64,000 nt of DNA from Bretschneidera sinensis (GCA_023935145.1 CM043703.1:19641227-19705226); one strand, 5' to 3'. Counted from the first letter of the stretch, positions 11,624 through 21,531 are shown. Notes: generated from the letters alone by a model not told the origin. Translations and numbers: made by a program.

Positions 11624-12235
11624 AGAACAAACCACAACTGCAAAAGTCAGCTCAAACTGATATTTTATTTATCCCCCGGTGGGCGCTGCTGTGAATGGCA
11701 CATGCTTAAAACAGTCACATCTTTCAAAATGCAAACAAACATTGAGGCTAAGCCTAGCCCATTCGAACGCTGCCTCAGCTAAACAGATTAAAGATCAATT
11801 CAAGGTGGCCTATTAGCCAAAGTTTAGGACTGTGAACCCCCAAAGTTGCAGAACGAGAAAAAAATTGTAGAAGAAAGCAATTATATATCTGGTGTAGGTT
11901 AGTCTTTTTCGGTACAGTTACAAAATCTTTCTTTTCCACTCAATTTTTTCGAAAATGACATTCCTGATTTCTCCTTTATGCGTGCACATGATCTCACTGG
12001 ATCGTTATACTTTTAATGATTTTGTAGTAGTTAATTATCGAGGGCTTATATAACTAAACAACAATCCTGCAAGGTATAAGAACAATACAAATGACAGTTG
12101 AATAGATTGCTATCCTCAGTTGCAATTGTATGGGTAAGTATAATTAAATTTATTACATTAAGTTTGTCCAATCAAGGGAACTTAGTTCCAATCAGTTGCA
12201 TTTGCTTTCTTGATTCTCAGTCATTCGCTGAAGTA
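11624..12235. repeat. 5.8-kb tandem unit, truncated copy 3
   Basis: The first 612 bp of the unit are repeated a third time and stop after TCATTCGCTGAAGTA. The next base begins unrelated sequence belonging to a retrotransposon LTR. The piece holds no gene. The break is the right edge of the tandem array. Confidence 0.95.
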
Positions 12236-12430
12236 ACAAACATGTAAACTAATAATGTGCTGTAAATAAAAGAGTTTAAGGAATAGATGATGCAAACTCT
12301 GTTTATAGTGGTTCGACTATATCGGATTCGTTCCAACCCTACATCCACTCTCTTCAAGAAACCTCCTTGAAGTAATCCACTAAGAAACTTAGTCATGCAA
12401 CTTCACGGGTGTTGCACAATCCTTACAATC

Positions 12431-12499
12431 AATCCCTTCCTCTCGGAAGCAAAAATCCCTTCCTCTCGGAAGCAAAAATCCCTTCCTCTCGGAAGCTAA
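12431..12499. repeat. 23-bp tandem triplicate
   Basis: ATCCCTTCCTCTCGGAAGC plus an A-rich spacer is repeated three times with a period of 23 bp (starts at 12432, 12455 and 12478) inside the LTR. TTCC and GGAA in each unit are inverted. No function is evident. Confidence 0.9.
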
Positions 12500-12799
12500 T
12501 CCCTTTACAATAAATATTGTAAAGTAAATGGTAGAGAGACAACAAAGAAAGCTTATACAACTGAATAATATCTTTCTTTCAAGATAAAGCTTGAAGAATG
12601 GCTCAACAATAAATATTTCAAAGCTTTTTGTGTATCATTAAGTAAAAACTTGATTGAATGTTTATTCTTCTCTTTTGAAATGCTCAATAGAGTGGGTTTA
12701 TATAGTCTTGATGTAATATGGTCGCTTTGTACTATTTTGGTACGATTTGGTGCAATTTGTATTGAAATCTCGCGTCTCAACGGTCATATTTTTTGAACT

Positions 12800-13062
12800 A
12801 CCAGTCGACTGAGTCAAGTTAAAAATCACATTTTTAAAAGTTATGACTGGTACCATTCAACTGGGTAAGACTTACCAGTCGACTGGGGACCTTCTATCCA
12901 AAGTGCCAGTCGACTGGGTTGGTCTTACTAGTCGACTGGGGGCTGTCTATCCAAAACACCAGTCAACTGGTATGAAGCATCCAGTCGACTGTGGTCACGC
13001 TGTCCAAAACACCAGTCTTCTGGTGTAAGTACCCAGTCGACTGGGTTGCCTTTCAACCCAGT
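12800..13062. repeat. Array of palindromic CCAGTCGACTGG motifs
   Basis: About nine full or variant copies of the palindrome CCAGTCGACTGG occur in 260 bp, spaced by 15-35 bp of related sequence such as CTATCCAAAACA. Variants include CCAGTCAACTGG, CCAGTCTTCTGG and CTAGTCGACTGG. Each copy centres on GTCGAC and is self-complementary, so dense protein-binding or hairpin potential is possible. The array lies in the LTR at 12236-13359. Confidence 0.9.
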
Positions 13063-14639
13063 TTTTCATTCTTATAAAAGGTTTTGATTTTAAAACGTTA
13101 GTTTTTAAAACACTTTTCCAAAATGAGCTATTGGACAAGCTAATTACCTGAACAGGTGAGATTTACAACTTGTTTAAATACCTTGTCCGTATACTAGATC
13201 TTCTATCTTGACTTGGAGTTTGATTCGGATTGAGTTCTTGCACCTTGATCCTTGGCTGAATGCTTTTATCACTTAATACACTTAGATAGCACTGTTAGCA
13301 TAATTAAGGTTGTGTTTTGTCATCACTAAAATATAGATGAGGGTTAACAATCCCTAACACCAAAAATGCTTATTTGACATGGATTTCTTTTCTTTGTGGT
13401 AGAGGAAGTTCCATTATCCTATGATTAAGGCGATCGACAAAATATTATTGAGGATGATCGGGAAAAAATGGAAAGACTACAGATATGTGCTTATAAGGGA
13501 CCACGTGAGGAACAAAACAAAACAACATGTTTTGAGCAATAATGTTCCAAAAGGAGTAGATCAAAACCAATGGAAACAACTTGTGAACTACTGCTTTACT
13601 GAGCAAAGTGAGGTTGTTTTTTCATAATTATGTTCATTTGAATTCTCCTTGTTTCTCTTTTCTTTTAATGATTTATTAGTCAATTGGTTTATTGTTGGTG
13701 TAGAAATATTTCACGATAGGGACAGCAGCACGTGAAAGACAACAATGTCCTCACACGACCGGATCAAAGAGTTTTGCGAGAAAACGAGATGAATATGTTA
13801 GTTGATTTGCTTCATTCATCCAATTTTTCATTTTAGATATAGTGTATTGAGTCATTGTTTGAACTCTTTTCTTAAATTGTAGGAAATGAAACATGGAAAT
13901 GATACCGGACGCATAGAGTTTTTTACTGAAACTCATAGACGCAAGGATGGAACGTTTATTGATGAAGTATCAAGACAATTTGTGGTAAAGGTTGGTCATT
14001 AATTCAACTTGTTAGAGAAATGATGAGTTTTAGTTTATTATTCAATATGAAAATTTGTGTTAATGAATTCATTTTAACTTAAAAAGAAGATATATATGAG
14101 AAAACACCTACTAATCAATTCTATCTGACTTCATCATTCCTTGGGCTTGGCTTTGATTCTCATAAATCTAATGAGGTACAGATGATCAGTGATGCTTCAA
14201 GCTTATTCACTTAAACCAAGTAGTAGTTTTGGTCCTTGAAGTACTTGCTGAAATGTGAAAAACACATTTGCTCTTTAGTGCAGGATGTTAGAGAATATAG
14301 CCAATACTCTTATACTTCATCTTCCTTTCTGATATATATGTGTCTTAAGCTGATCAATTTACCACCAACCTCCATCAATTGAGCATGGAAGTTAATGGTT
14401 ATCATGTAAACTACTTGTCAAGCGCAAATAACAAAAAACAGAAAAGGACTGTCTGAATATTATCTAGTATTTGAATATAACATAGCTTACTAGAGATAGG
14501 TTTAGTAACTTAATAATAATTTCTTGTGTCATCTAAACGATATGAACCAAAGAATGATAAAATTTAAGAACAAGAAAATAATACTACAAAGAACTCTTTA
14601 GTTCGGATTTAGGTATTATTAGCATGTTAGGTATTATTA

Positions 14640-15034
14640 GCATATATATCTTTGACCACATGACCGCCCATGCTCGCCGCGTGGTTCTTTTGGCATTCTC
14701 TATATCTAACCAAAGGTGTAGTGTTGATGGTTGTTGTTGATGGTGGTAGTGGTGGTGGTGGCGGTGATCTTTGGTTTGATGATCTGCTAATTGTTGGTGG
14801 AGGTGTTGCACCTGTGGTTGAAATTGGAGCTGGGACTGGATCTGGCTCTGGATTTCTTCTGGGTTTGTTGTTGATCTGTTGATGTGGATTCAATTGATGC
14901 TGGAACAGATGAGGATGGTGATCTTGATCATGAGGTAGGTTTGTTGTGTGGAAGCCGACTGTATCTGCGGCATGAACATTTTGATCTCTTCTTCTTTCTT
15001 CGTAACCCAAAGAGCTATCGCCTCTCAGTTCCAT
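14640..15034 (-). pseudogene. Zinc-finger homeodomain (ZF-HD) gene fragment
   Basis: A minus-strand frame starts with ATG at 15034 (MELRGDSSLGYEERRRD) and runs through a His/Pro/Gln-rich segment and a poly-Pro stretch into VRYRECQKNHAASMGGHVV, the start of the ZF-HD dimerisation zinc finger. The finger breaks off after GGHVV, before the DGCGEFMP block and all remaining zinc ligands, and there is no homeodomain. The sequence then runs into unrelated DNA. It is a 5' gene fragment, probably carried inside the CACTA intron. It has no stops before the break, so the capture may be fairly recent. Confidence 0.85.
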
Positions 15035-15542
15035 TAAATCTGATATTTTTCAATGTAAAACCTTAATCTAAAGTCTTGATCTCACCAATCCCTTTATTAA
15101 AAAATATGAATCTTTTTCAAACCCTCATCATTATCTTCATGATTTTTTCTTAAACCATGGGATCTTCCTGTATTCTCTTCAACCCTAGCTAATACACACC
15201 ACTGTTGTCTAATATATCCAAGAACAAAACTTAATCAAAGAGTTAATCAGTAGATAACAAGGAATTATTCTCTATTTTAAGGATGATAGAAACAACATAT
15301 GATACTTAAACAATACTATATTAAACCCTAAGCAAAGCTTGTGGATATTCTTAGCAATTTGGAGTGGACTACAATGATACTTTTGCACAAGTATCCAGAC
15401 TAAATACAATGAAAATAAAAATAAAACTGTAAAGTTTTCTAGCGAAATGAAATCATCACCACAAGTTTCATTTTGAGACAAAAAAAAAGATAATTACCTA
15501 TTACACACACACAGAAGCCGAAAACTCTTTGGAGCTTCCTTC

Positions 15543-15935
15543 TCAGGCCTTGGGTGCAAGCCCTGCCTTGATCTTTTGTATAGTAGCAATATCAGTTTTT
15601 AAAGACTTGGCTAAAATGTCATCATCAATGCTAGTTGTGAACAATGTCCCAGGAATTGACACTGTTCCTGCGCTTGCACTACCAAAGGCAGAGACTGCAA
15701 AAGCAGGTTTTTGCTCATCACTGCTGTACTGAAAATGAACAAGTCTCTTAGGAAACACAAAAATGACTCCTTTCTGAAGCGTCTGTGTAAAGAGCTTGTT
15801 AGTAGTGTCAACAAACCCAACTTCAAGGGTTCTTTCTAGTAGAAACAGAAGCTCAGCTGCACGAGGATGGGTGTGAGGAGGGTTAACCGAGCATGCTGGG
15901 AGTAAAACTGCATAAGAAACACTAGGTCCATTAAT
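15543..15935 (-). pseudogene. Germin-like protein gene fragment (3' exon)
   Basis: One open minus-strand frame reads about 130 residues ending in a stop at 15543-15545. It contains the cupin motif PPHTHPRAAELLFLL with the metal-binding HxH and E, then EVGFVDTTNKLFTQTLQKG, FPKRLVHFQY with the third His, and the C-terminal FTTSIDDDILAKSLKTD typical of germin-like proteins, which are secreted Mn-binding cupins of the apoplast. The first part with signal peptide is absent: upstream (about 15935) the frame runs into poly-T. ELLFLLERT has R where the family usually has G. It could be the second exon of a once complete gene or a captured piece; its location in the CACTA intron on the opposite strand favours capture. 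Confidence 0.8.
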
Positions 15936-17034
15936 TTTTTTTCTTTTTTTCTTCTTTAGCAGTAATCAAGCCTAAAGATCAAATGATCTGATCTTGCAAG
16001 GGAACAGCATATGATACTTATGGATCAGCCCAGGGCAGCCCACCAGCATTTTGCTTTCCCTTTCTTTTTTTCTATAGCAACACAGGGCACCCCACCAGCA
16101 TTTTGCTTTCCTTTTCATATGGTTCCAAGGGAACAGCCCCAACAGAATCTTATGGATCAGCCCTACTATTTATACTGTGGGCCATTCATATATATCTCTT
16201 CATGCTTTTGTGGTATTTGCAGTTGGTTTGGGGTTGCTTTTGTGATTTGTTAGATCAACTTGTTCTTTTAATTTTTCCAATATTTTTTTATATTTATTTT
16301 ATGTAGTGTTCATACTTCATAGTGTTTCAAATGTTGGTTGTTGGTTGAATGGAGTTAAGGGCTCAAATGGAACCAATTTAAATTGTTTGGGTAATTAGTA
16401 CTTGTTATACTCGCCCTTGTTTCAAAATTTTGTTAATAGCATGAATAATGTGAAGAGAGATGCTTGAAGTTGAAGAGTGACATTAGCGCTAAGCATAGTT
16501 ATCATAATCTTACGATTCATACGATTTGATTCAATTCAGGACATAAATGATACTTTCATGTTTTGGACTTTCTAATTGTATGATTACTGGGTAATAATTT
16601 GACAAAATTCTTGTTTCAGATAATGTGGTTTTATGGTTGTCCAAATATGGTTGTTTTCTGTTTTTTGCTCCCCTCCTCTTGTTTTTGTGATGCACATGGT
16701 GATTGAATTAATGGTTAATTTACCAAATACCTTACACTTTTTTATGTCCTTTAATGGAAATTCAGCCAATTTGGTGATATCTACCAAGAGGAGTATTTTG
16801 TGAATTACTTGAATGATGAAGTAAATATCAGCCAGTTTTCATTAATCTATTTGGTTTATTCTGTTTGGATTGCATATTTGTTTTTTATTTGTAGGATGCT
16901 TTATGGAAACATAGGGGAAATTCTGCTCGTTTTTCTATAAAATCTTATAAGCAACTTTTCTTTTATGTAACTTTCGCTGCAAAAAACTATTCAATCTTTG
17001 GAGGAGTTTAATCTTTGTTGTTTCGTAATTGTAG
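15936..17034. other. Rest of CACTA intron; no gene
   Basis: Contains a short duplicated stretch (CACCAGCATTTTGCTTTCC at about 16040 and again near 16092) and AT-rich sequence with no recognisable coding region. It continues the large intron between CACTA exons at 13984 and 17035. The stretch 13985-14639 is likewise without a gene. Confidence 0.6.
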
Positions 17035-17639
17035 GTGACAGCTGAAGCTCGTGTGGCCGAACTTGTTGTTGCTTCAGGATCTTCTGATGCTAGCAATAAT
17101 TTACAAATACAAAATGAGTTTTCACCGAGCTTATGGGTGAAGAAAGTTCTGGTCGTGTACGAGGTCAAGGGTTTGGAGTTACGCCCTCAGCCGTGTATGT
17201 ACTTTCAGCTTAAATTAGGAATGATATAGGATACAATAGGGCTTATGCTGAAGAGATAAATAATTTGAAAGCACAAATAGAAGAACTCAATCAAAAGCAT
17301 GAACATCAAATTCAAGAAATAACAACGAAGCACGATGATCAAATGAACAGTATGCAGTCCCAAATGGATGAGTTGAAGTCTTTACTACAGCGGTTGGTTA
17401 ATGGAGGATCTCATTTTTTATTTCTAAAATAATTTTTCAGACTTCATTCAAATACTTAGTTGTGTACGTATGAATTTATATGTTAATTAACTATGAATGT
17501 TTTTTTGTGTAAATTAATGAAATGACTTTTGAATTGATATTTGGATTTTTATGGATTTGATAGTATATACATGTATTGAAGCATGGTCTATATATATTTG
17601 TTGATATATATTAAACCCAAAATAGTGTAAAAACGCAAA

Positions 17640-17976
17640 CCAAGTGTATTATGGCGCACAAAAATTGTCAATATTAGGCAAAAGCGCCACTATATTGCGG
17701 CGCTTAAAGGTGCCACAATATGGACAATTTTGTTCGTTATATACCGGCACTTCTAAGCGCCGTTATAGAAGTGCCGAAATATGGCGGCACTTACAAGCGC
17801 CGAAAAAATGCATATTTCGGCACTTAACGTAAGCGCCGGTACTGGCACTTCGACACAACACATATCGGTGCTTTATCCGACGTTTTTCATAAGTGTTGGT
17901 ATAACATATTGCAGCACTTTAAAGCGTTGAAATATGCTAAAAAATGTGCCGGCATATGCCATTTATCTTGTTGTGT
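17640..17976. repeat. CACTA subterminal repeat block and right terminus
   Basis: Many direct and inverted short motifs occur here: GGCGCTTAA, GGCACTT, AAGCGCCG, GCGCC, AAGTGCCGAAATATG and their complements. Such GC-rich 10-15-bp repeats mark transposase-binding subterminal regions of CACTA elements. The block ends at ATCTTGTTGTG, followed by TAA. A terminal TAGTG changed to TTGTG may have weakened the end. Confidence 0.75.
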
Positions 17977-18686
17977 AAGTCGTCAAATCATGTTAATAAT
18001 TAAAATAATTATAATTATATTAATAATTTTGTACTAATTTTTTTTAGTTATTTACTGAATATAGTAATTTCGAGAAGAGAGAGAGGTCTGAGTGGAACCA
18101 ATGTTTTAAAAAAAAGGGTTTGGGGGTGAAATCGAACAAAAAAGCCCAGGGGCGTGATTGTTGAGGCGGAAATTCTATATATATGTTTGTTAGTAACATA
18201 CCAACCATTAAGCAGCAGTGGTCTAGTGGTAGATTAATACGTTACCATGTTACAGGCCTGGGTTTGATTCCCGGTTGGTACATTTCTCATGCACATGTCT
18301 TCTTTTTTTTATGCCTTTTTTTAACCTCCTTTCCACCATTTCCTTTTTTTTTTCCCTCCTTTGTTTCCACTAATTAGCAAATTCATTAAATAGACTCCAT
18401 ATTATATACTCTGCATTTCATTAATATCGTTTTATAACATCATTAGGATTGCATTATCTATGCTATCTAATTTGTTGCTTTTAATATATTTATATATGTG
18501 AATTTGTTATACCAATATAAGTGTGTAAACATTAATCAGTAAACATTTGACACTTAACATTGTGTTATTTTTATATTTGTTGGAATTTGGAACGTGTTTG
18601 TGTCTTGTGATGAATAGATTGGTCAATTTGAAAATTATAATTTGGTTTTTGGAGTGTGATTTATGATTTATTGATGAAAAATGAGA
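17977..18686. other. No gene apart from the tRNA-like relic
   Basis: AT-rich sequence between the CACTA terminus and the gypsy insertion. The words TGTGAATTTGTTATA-C-AATATAAGTGTGTAAA near 18497 recur in diverged form just right of the gypsy element at 21530, so the host sequence here holds a short old repeat. Confidence 0.5.
18212..18281 (+). pseudogene. tRNA-Gly-like sequence (pseudo-tRNA or SINE head)
   Basis: The stretch holds an A-box-like TGGTCTAGTGGTAG and a B-box-like GGTTTGATTCC in the spacing of a plant tRNA-Gly. The acceptor stem does not pair well (GCAGCAG versus TTGGTAC), and the anticodon position reads ACC rather than GCC, UCC or CCC. T-runs follow, as after Pol III genes. It is probably a tRNA-derived relic or the head of a SINE, not a working tRNA. 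Confidence 0.55.
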
Positions 18687-18691
18687 TTATG

Positions 18692-19189
18692 TGACACCGG
18701 GCAGAATAGTGATTATTCTGCAGGCTAGTTTCGGCAAATATCTCACAAGGAAGAAACATAAGAAAAACCCTAAAAACATAGAGAAACACCTCTGGTCTAA
18801 TTTAAAATTATGCAAATACCAATAATAATGATAATCTGTCTTTTCCGTATGTGACCTCCTTATTTATAAGGTCAAAGTAAAAAAACAAAAAAATCCCCAA
18901 AAACATAATCCTGGGGAAAACTAAGGAAATTACTAAAACTAAGCGATTATATTAAGGCAGAATCAACGGCAGTCAATTCTGACTTGAATACAAAAGGAAA
19001 TTGCAAATGGAAAATTTTCTAAAACTGGAAACTGTAAATTTGAAGGCCTAAAACAGAATCAACGGTAGTCAACCGTTCTAGGTAGTCCACCTGCCATTTT
19101 TGCACTGATCTGCCAACTCAAGGGATCTCAGTGCCAACAACGTGTTATCTGACAACTCAGCATCATCTTACTCGGATCCTCCTGCATCA
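18692..19189 (-). repeat. 3' LTR of deleted gypsy element
   Basis: 498 bp, beginning TGACACCGGGCAG and ending CTCCTGCATCA on the plus strand. It matches the LTR at 21030-21526 along its whole length. Confidence 0.95.
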
Positions 19190-20036
19190 GTCGCCTCGGG
19201 TTGGAAAGAACTCGTCCTCGAGTTCACAATAGCTTCATCGGAATCCACAAAACAAGGACTCAGGTGTTTCACATTAAAGACATCAGGCGGCAACCCAGGA
19301 GGAAGATCCTTTGGCGTCAGGTCAGAAAACTCTGCTAGTAGCTGCTGCACCTCTGCTGGTAAATCTGGATTCATGTCTGCTGCACTATTCCCACAAGGCA
19401 GTAGAGCATGGACCACATCTCCACGCTCAATCTCAGCTAAACACCTGGACATCGAAAGCATATTAGTATTATTGGCTACCGGGGTAGGAGTGGTTCCTTC
19501 CCGACGAGGTGCCAACAAAATCTTCTTCCCTTTGATGCTAAGGGAATATGTATTTTTTCGCCCGTCATGAATAACACTGCGATCATACTGCCAAGGTCTA
19601 CCTAACAATACATGACAAGCATCCATAAACACAACATCACACCAAGCATTATCAAAATATTTCCTACCAATCGAAAAAGACACTAGGCATCTCCTATCTA
19701 TTGTTACCTCACTGCCTTTATTCAGCCACGACAATTTATACGGTTTAGGATGACGATCTGTCTTCAATTGTAATTTATGGACAGTCTCTTCAGACACTAC
19801 ATTCTCACAACTACCACTGTCAATGATCATCTTGCAAACTTTATCTGCAACTGTGTAGGTCGTGTGAAAAATATTGGTTCTCAACCAATCATCCCCTGAA
19901 TCACCCTTGGGGGTCAGTAGACTCTTACGAACGACCAGAGTCTCATGGCCATCTCCATACAACATATCTCCATCTTCATCATTGTCATACACAGGCTCTC
20001 CAATCTCCTCAGTTTCGTTTACCCCGTCGTCCTCAA
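19168..20036 (-). CDS. Ty3-gypsy aspartic protease region with truncated pol
   Basis: The ATG-bounded frame is 19168-19992 (274 residues), but the reading continues upstream to the gag stop. The retropepsin active site is seen as KMIIDSGSCENVVS (D-S-G), and HVLLGRPWQYDR is the usual closing block. The tail (EVQQLLAEFSDLTPKDLPPGLPP) is the linker that normally precedes reverse transcriptase; the frame then leaves homology and runs into the 3' LTR. The RT, RNase H and integrase domains were removed by deletion, so the element could move only with help from another copy. Confidence 0.85.
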
Positions 20037-20900
20037 TCAGGAGATTTTTGCCTTATGACTAGCAGGCTTCCTGCACTCAGTCGATTTATGCCCACGTTCA
20101 CCACATCTGAAACATCTAATATTTGGGTTAGAGTTACATTGAGGTGGCTGCTGGGCAGGACGAGATTCTTGAGGGTGAACTGGCCGACTACTTTGATCGC
20201 TTCTAATCATTAGCCTCCTGTTCTGCTGTTTTTCCATCGCAAGTGCACGCTGGTATGCTTTAGAAACGGTCCACAGTGAGTGAAGGCTGAGGACATCCCG
20301 CAAGGGCTGCAGTAATCCCCCCAAATACCGTGCCACCATCTGCTCTTCTGTCTCGGATAAATTATTCCGGGCTATCAATTCATAGAACTCCTCCGTGTAA
20401 TCATCCACCGATCTCGTGCCTAGCCTCAATGAATGAAGTCGCTGAAACAAGGTTTGAGTGTAGCCGAAAGAAAGGAAGTGACCCTTCATCTTCTTCTTCA
20501 TTCTCTCCCAATCTGTGATCTTGGCCTTGCCCTGCCGATCGCGTGAGCGCCTCAACTGCTCCCACCACGAAGATGCTCTGCCTTTAAGTTTGATGGCGAC
20601 CAGTTTCACTTTGACACAATCTGGGACTTCCTTATACTCGAAAATACGCTCTACTTCATTCAACCAATCGACAAATCCTTCGGCCTGTAACGTACCAGAA
20701 AACTCAAGCATATCCACTCTGAAACCGAGGTCTCCGTAATGATTCTCCCGACCATGGTGCTCCCAGAATCGAGCAGGATTGTGATACGGGTTTTCGAAAC
20801 TAGAATCGGAATCGTGATCTTCCATCTCACAATCACCGAAATTCTGCACTGCTAGACGCTGGGTTAACTCTACAATTTGCCTCTGTAAATCCTCAATCAT
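20037..20900 (-). CDS. Ty3-gypsy Gag (retrotransposon capsid) protein
   Basis: 287 residues, open from ATG at 20900. The central part (about residues 60-200) is a Retrotrans_gag domain: GFVDWLNEVERIFEY, LKGRASSWWEQL, YTQTLFQRLHSLR, DYTEEFYELIARN, YLGGL. A CCHC zinc knuckle follows (CFRCGERGHKSTEC, C-x2-C-x4-H-x4-C) near residue 265. Gag packages element RNA into cytoplasmic particles. The frame ends at 20037 just after an A5 run on the minus strand (20045-20049); the protease lies in another frame, so a one-base slip here separates gag from pol, either by mutation or as a frameshift site. Confidence 0.9.
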   Translation of the reverse strand: MIEDLQRQIVELTQRLAVQNFGDCEMEDHDSDSSFENPYHNPARFWEHHGRENHYGDLGFRVDMLEFSGTLQAEGFVDWLNEVERIFEYKEVPDCVKVKLVAIKLKGRASSWWEQLRRSRDRQGKAKITDWERMKKKMKGHFLSFGYTQTLFQRLHSLRLGTRSVDDYTEEFYELIARNNLSETEEQMVARYLGGLLQPLRDVLSLHSLWTVSKAYQRALAMEKQQNRRLMIRSDQSSRPVHPQESRPAQQPPQCNSNPNIRCFRCGERGHKSTECRKPASHKAKIS

Positions 20901-21015
20901 CGTATCCTAAACGTTACGATCACGGTGTGGGGCTTCCTCGTTCGGAACATGCCCACGACGGCCAAGACCACCAACCATGGAAACTGATGAAATCTCACCC
21001 CAGGAAGATGCTGAA

Positions 21016-21028
21016 GCTCTGATACCAA
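21016..21028 (-). promoter_or_regulatory. Primer-binding site (initiator tRNA-Met)
   Basis: Minus-strand TTGGTATCAGAGC directly inside the 5' LTR is the common plant primer-binding site complementary to the 3' end of initiator tRNA-Met. It fixes the orientation of the element. Confidence 0.9.
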
Positions 21029-21029
21029 C

Positions 21030-21526
21030 TGACGCCGGGCAGAATAGTGATTATTCTGCAGGCTAGTTTCGGCAGATATCTCACAGGGAAGAAACACAAG
21101 AAAAACCCTAAGAAGACAGAGAAACACCTCTGGTCTAATTTAAAATTATGCAAATATCAATAATAATGATAATCTGTCTTTTCCGTATGTGGCCTCCTTA
21201 TTTATAAGGTCAAAGCAAAAAAAGGAAAAATCCCCGAAAACATAATCATGGGGAAAACTAAGAAAATTACTAAAATTAAGCGATTGTATTAAGGCAGAAT
21301 CAACGGCAGTCAATTCTGACTTGAATACAAAAGGAAATTACAAATGGAAAGTTTCCTAAAACTGGAAACTACAAATTTGAAGGCCTAAAACAGAATCAAC
21401 GGCAGTCAACCGTTCTAGGTAGTCCACCTGCCATTTTTTCGCTGATCTGCCAACTCAATGTATCTCAATGCCAACAACGTATTATCTGACAACTCAACAT
21501 CATCTGACTCGGATCCTTCTGCATCA
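21030..21526 (-). repeat. 5' LTR of deleted gypsy element
   Basis: 497 bp, beginning TGACGCCGGGCAG and ending CTTCTGCATCA on the plus strand; same layout as the other LTR. The adjoining internal sequence is the primer-binding site. Confidence 0.95.
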
Positions 21527-21531
21527 TTATG

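Larger units (their letters stand above)
12236..13359 (-). mobile_element. Retrotransposon LTR (solo or truncated), probably Ty1-copia
   Basis: Read on the minus strand the segment starts TGTTAGGGATTGTTAACCC, a typical plant LTR start, at 13359, and runs to the edge of the tandem array. It contains a TATA-like region, a 23-bp triplicate (12431-12499) and an array of palindromic CCAGTCGACTGG motifs (12800-13062). No second LTR or coding interior is present and no 5-bp target duplication is visible (AAACA or similar on the left, CCAAA on the right), so the left end is probably truncated or rearranged. The copia assignment is from the general look of the LTR only. Confidence 0.6.
13403..17431 (+). 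pseudogene. CACTA-associated Transposase_24 protein gene, broken
   Basis: Four exons join in frame: 13403-13607, 13704-13796, 13883-13984 and 17035-17431, with GT donors (GTGAGG, GTTAGT, GTAAAG) and AG acceptors. Family landmarks appear in order: VPKGVDQNQWKQLVNYCF, CPHTTGSKSFARKRDE, a TH-RRKDGTF-DE segment, ELMGEESSGRVRGQGFG, and a C-terminal coiled coil rich in E, Q and K (about 17250-17400). The family accompanies plant CACTA transposases; its role is not established. A single extra T in the run at 17118-17122 shifts the frame before ELMGEE, and a stop follows near 17206, so the gene is dead. The N-terminal exons are missing on the left. Confidence 0.8.
13403..17976 (+). mobile_element. 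Truncated CACTA (En/Spm-type) DNA transposon
   Basis: The right half of a CACTA element is recognisable from a Transposase_24-type gene (13403-17431), a block of subterminal repeats built on GGCGCTTAA/AAGCGCCG (17640-17950) and a right terminus ATCTTGTTGTG at 17966-17976, close to the usual inverted CACTACAAGA end with one change. The left terminus is missing; sequence before 13403 is an intron remnant meeting an LTR at 13359. Inside, a 3-kb intron carries fragments of two unrelated host genes on the other strand. Confidence 0.75.
18692..21526 (-). mobile_element. Internally deleted Ty3-gypsy retrotransposon, complete ends
   Basis: Two LTRs (18692-19189 and 21030-21526) are flanked by a perfect 5-bp target duplication TTATG at 18687-18691 and 21527-21531. 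The element is 2835 bp and reads on the minus strand. A primer-binding site matching initiator tRNA-Met follows the 5' LTR. Gag and protease are present; reverse transcriptase, RNase H and integrase are absent. A short tail just before the 3' LTR resembles the end of a gypsy pol (LEDE-FP in another frame), so a deletion removed the middle of pol. The LTRs differ at roughly 5-6% of sites by eye. Confidence 0.93.

Noticed and set aside
14584..15066. Plus-strand Gly/Val-rich open frames opposite the ZF-HD fragment
   Set aside because: They are antisense shadows of the His/Pro/Gln-rich coding sequence.
18212..18281. Functional tRNA-Gly
   Set aside because: The acceptor stem does not pair and the anticodon position does not encode glycine, so it is kept only as a tRNA-like relic.
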